43,196 bases of DNA from Edaphovirga cremea (GTDB lineage: Bacteria; Pseudomonadota; Gammaproteobacteria; Enterobacterales; Enterobacteriaceae). Positions 40,871 to 43,196 of the stretch are shown in pieces. A model generated the notes under the pieces. That model did not search any database and was not told where the DNA came from. It saw only the letters and a program-made list of their open reading frames with translations. Both the position numbers and the translations under genes were made by a program. The stretch spans positions 1 through 43,196 of the forward strand of contig NZ_QOVA01000028.1 of the NCBI RefSeq assembly GCF_003332275.1, in the 5' to 3' direction. How positions within the stretch are numbered: the stretch's first letter is position 1; each line of letters opens with the position of its first letter.

Positions 40871-43196
40871 GCTTTCCCCCCGCACACGGACGTAAAGCGC
40901 ATCAGCGACTCCATACGTTTTCCTTTCGGCTGCGGCGGCATCAGGTAGGACACGCTGCACTGCTGCGCCCCGTCCTGACCCCACTTCACGCTAAGTTGAT
41001 CCCGCTCATTCTCCACCCGGGCATAGATTTGTCCCATCTGCCCGACCGTCCCCACGTTGTTGCCTGTGCTGTCGAACACGTTGGCACCGAACGGCACTGG
41101 ACCGCCATCACTTAACGTTGTGGTAATAAGCAGCGGATAACCCTGTTGGGTGTCGTACTTCAGGTGTACCACTGCCCCGGCGTAAGGGGCCACTTTCTGA
41201 CTGGTGCTCTGCAACTCCACGTCATACGGCAGTCCTTTGGGATCGATAATGATTTCGTTCATCTCATACGGGTTCAGGTACGGCACTGCCGCATGGCCCC
41301 AACGGTCTACGCGTAGCCCGGAATAGTTGCCGACCTTCGCACCGCCAGCCCCTTTGGCCTCAACGATGGCAAAGGTGTCGCCGCTATACGGCGTCATCAC
41401 CAGACCGCCCTGATAGGCCAACAGCGTGCCGCTCATCCCCGCCGAGGCATTCTGGTAGTTTCTGCCGGTGCTGTACCCCGCCGTCATGTTGGTCACCGGG
41501 CTGCGGAACTGCCCGTTCAGCGCCATGCTGCTACCGATACCCTGGTTGTAGTTAGTGCCAGTCACGCCGTAGCTGTAGCGTGAATCCTCGCCCGCCGAGC
41601 CGGAAATCCCGACCTGCTGCCCGAACTGTCCGTTACTGTTGCGATTCAGGCTGGCCGTCAGTTGCGGCACGTTGCTCCGATCCAATCGTCCCAAAGGCAT
41701 GCTGAGGCTGAACAGAATGTTGTTTTCCATCTCGCCAACGCCGTTGCGGTTGCGCCCGGCAGTCAGGTTGTAGGTCACCATCTTGTAGCTGTTGCTGTAA
41801 CCCATCTGGTACTGCAAATCCGAATTACCGTAGTTCCAGTAATCCTGGGTATAACCGGTGACGTAGATCTGCCCCCAACGATCCGCCAACCCCTGACTGA
41901 CCGTGACGTTAAAGCGGTTCTTCGGACGTCTGACATTTTCTGTTGACTGCCATCTGGCTTCGGCATCCTGGGCGCGTATCGAGGTCTGGAAATCCATATA
42001 GCCGGAGGTGGAGAAACGGTAGGCGGCAATGCTCAGGTTGCTTTTGGTCTCCGGCAGGAACTTGCTGTAGCCCAACTGGTAACTCTCGCCGCTCATGCGG
42101 TTGGTTGGCTCGCTGTTCAGGTGGGTGCGGGCCTGAGTGACGTCGGCGGAGAAGGCCCCAATGGCGGTGCTCAGCGCCGATCCCAGTTGCAGCGAATAGT
42201 AGTTCTGGCTGGCCTGTAAGCCGCCATAGGTGGTGATCAGGTTACTCATACCGCGCTGGTAGGTGGCCTGATACAGGGCATAATCTCTGCTGAGATGGGG
42301 ATCTCTAAGTTCGCCAGCCACCAGATTGTAGCGGTGGGAACCGGGACGCAACAGGTTGGGCACCGAGGCGAACGGCACCGAGAAGTTCTGGATGCTGCCG
42401 TCGGCTTCGGTCACGGTGACGTCCAGCGTACCGCCGTAGCCAGTAGGGAACAGGTCATCGATTTCAAACGCACCCGGTGGCACGTTGACTTCATTAATCA
42501 CCCGACCATTCTGACGAATGGTGACGCGGGCGTTGGTCCGCGCGATACCGCGCACCGTTGGCGCATAACCACGTTGTGAACTCGGCAGCATGCGGTCTTC
42601 GCTGACCAGTTCAACACCACGGTAGGCCAGCGTATCGAATACCTGCCCCTGGGTGTTGCTCTCGCCGAGAAGTACCCGCCCCCTGATGGTCGGGATATCC
42701 CGCTGCACATAGGTATTCAGCGACTCGTAATGCCCGCCGTAGTTTTCCTGCCAGTTATAGGAACCATTGTGGCGCAGGTACCAACCGTCCAGGTTCAGCC
42801 CGGCATTGATCCCGCCAAAAGCCGAGTTGCTGGTCTGGCCGCGTGAACGCTGGGTATTGCCATTAATGCTATAACCGACAATTCCGGCCGGAACACCTTT
42901 GTCCCACAGTGCCGGGCTGACATAACCGCGCGCCGTATTGTTCATGTAGAGTTGCGGCACGGTGATATTCAGTTGCTGCTCACCGGAGTCAAACTCGACC
43001 TGCGCCTGTGGCAACAGGGTCTTCAGCGAAAAGCACGTCTGGTCAGATTTCAGGGCGTCATTGAAGCTGGCGGGCAGCTTGTCATAATTAAAGTCAATGC
43101 GCTTGAGCGTGTCCCGCGTCAGGCAGGGCTGTACCGACCTGTCCGGCTGCTCGGTAAATTGAATCTCCTCGCTGCCCACCAGTAACCCATTGATGC
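40867..43196 (-). CDS. Fimbrial outer-membrane usher (5' end outside the window)
   Basis: About 775 residues of a FimD/PapC-type usher; the frame continues past the right edge, so roughly 60-100 N-terminal residues and the signal peptide are missing. Segments seen are the end of the N-terminal domain (CFSLKTLLPQAQVEFDSGEQQLNITVPQLYM), the beta-barrel with plug domain (RTNARVTIRQNGRVINEVNVPPGAFEIDDL, the classic usher motif) and the C-terminal domains ending in a two-cysteine CSVSYLMPPQPKG..TSVC. It secretes and assembles pilins across the outer membrane. Chaperone and major pilin genes should lie upstream, beyond the window. Confidence 0.92.
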   Translation of the reverse strand, partial: INGLLVGSEEIQFTEQPDRSVQPCLTRDTLKRIDFNYDKLPASFNDALKSDQTCFSLKTLLPQAQVEFDSGEQQLNITVPQLYMNNTARGYVSPALWDKGVPAGIVGYSINGNTQRSRGQTSNSAFGGINAGLNLDGWYLRHNGSYNWQENYGGHYESLNTYVQRDIPTIRGRVLLGESNTQGQVFDTLAYRGVELVSEDRMLPSSQRGYAPTVRGIARTNARVTIRQNGRVINEVNVPPGAFEIDDLFPTGYGGTLDVTVTEADGSIQNFSVPFASVPNLLRPGSHRYNLVAGELRDPHLSRDYALYQATYQRGMSNLITTYGGLQASQNYYSLQLGSALSTAIGAFSADVTQARTHLNSEPTNRMSGESYQLGYSKFLPETKSNLSIAAYRFSTSGYMDFQTSIRAQDAEARWQSTENVRRPKNRFNVTVSQGLADRWGQIYVTGYTQDYWNYGNSDLQYQMGYSNSYKMVTYNLTAGRNRNGVGEMENNILFSLSMPLGRLDRSNVPQLTASLNRNSNGQFGQQVGISGSAGEDSRYSYGVTGTNYNQGIGSSMALNGQFRSPVTNMTAGYSTGRNYQNASAGMSGTLLAYQGGLVMTPYSGDTFAIVEAKGAGGAKVGNYSGLRVDRWGHAAVPYLNPYEMNEIIIDPKGLPYDVELQSTSQKVAPYAGAVVHLKYDTQQGYPLLITTTLSDGGPVPFGANVFDSTGNNVGTVGQMGQIYARVENERDQLSVKWGQDGAQQCSVSYLMPPQPKGKRMESLMRFTSVCGGKA

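Noticed and set aside
1-43196. CRISPR array or complete prophage
   Set aside because: No regularly spaced repeats and no phage structural genes are seen; the only phage- or island-like traces are the tRNA-Asn core and the regulator remnant.

Overview
The window reads as an enterobacterial chromosome. OpgD, YaiL, a WaaL-type ligase fragment, chaperone-usher fimbriae, a tRNA-Asn attachment fragment and a sequence identical to the ArcZ sRNA seed all point to Enterobacterales. I cannot fix the genus. Most of the window is accessory metabolism in short operons, with decayed genes and mobile-element traces at both ends.

Layout. (1) 1-490: tail of an IS110-like transposase and a ParD antitoxin cut short, with no toxin. 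(2) 490-8632: a divergent locus. The minus-strand operon encodes an NtaA/SnaA-type FMN monooxygenase, a periplasmic amino-acid-binding protein, a GNAT acetyltransferase, an ABC permease, an ABC ATPase and an M20 deacylase. The plus-strand operon encodes a second flavin-dependent oxidoreductase and a flavin reductase. This gene set matches the Bacillus ytmI-type operons for salvage of S-modified cysteines: import, N-acetylation, oxidative C-S cleavage, deacetylation. (3) 8772-13279: opgD, a GNAT-like protein with a 58-residue partner, a PIG3-type quinone oxidoreductase, a candidate ArcZ-like sRNA with its own promoter and terminator (12666-12750), and a 59-residue protein. (4) 13367-20697: a five-gene catabolic operon (FrdA-like flavoprotein, MFS carrier, TIM-barrel isomerase, Gfo/Idh/MocA dehydrogenase, SDR) facing a TetR regulator, with shared operators between them. 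(5) 20738-24985: AraC regulator and LysE exporter, a Nudix hydrolase, an N-terminally truncated O-antigen ligase, yaiL, and a remnant of an XRE-type regulator.

(6) 24986-32779: a GC-rich ten-gene minus-strand block. A MerR/MlrA-type regulator stands upstream of a tightly overlapped operon: NTF2-like, SDR, FAD oxidoreductase, DUF1365, CFA-type methyltransferase, DUF2878, chalcone-isomerase-like, DUF3833 lipoprotein and a DUF523-DUF1722 (YbgA-like) fusion. It resembles the light or singlet-oxygen responsive fatty-acid modification clusters of other proteobacteria. (7) 33081-37486: a LysR regulator divergent from a periplasmic dienelactone-hydrolase-like protein and a NepI-like exporter, then a second, decayed hydrolase copy and a secreted cyclophilin-like protein. 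(8) 37487-43196: the last 23 bases of a tRNA-Asn gene with its terminator mark an integration junction. To its right lie an IS91-type transposase gene killed by one nonsense codon and the 3' part of a fimbrial operon (usher and tip adhesin), which runs out of the window.

All functional calls come from recognising motifs and gene order by eye; no database search was run.
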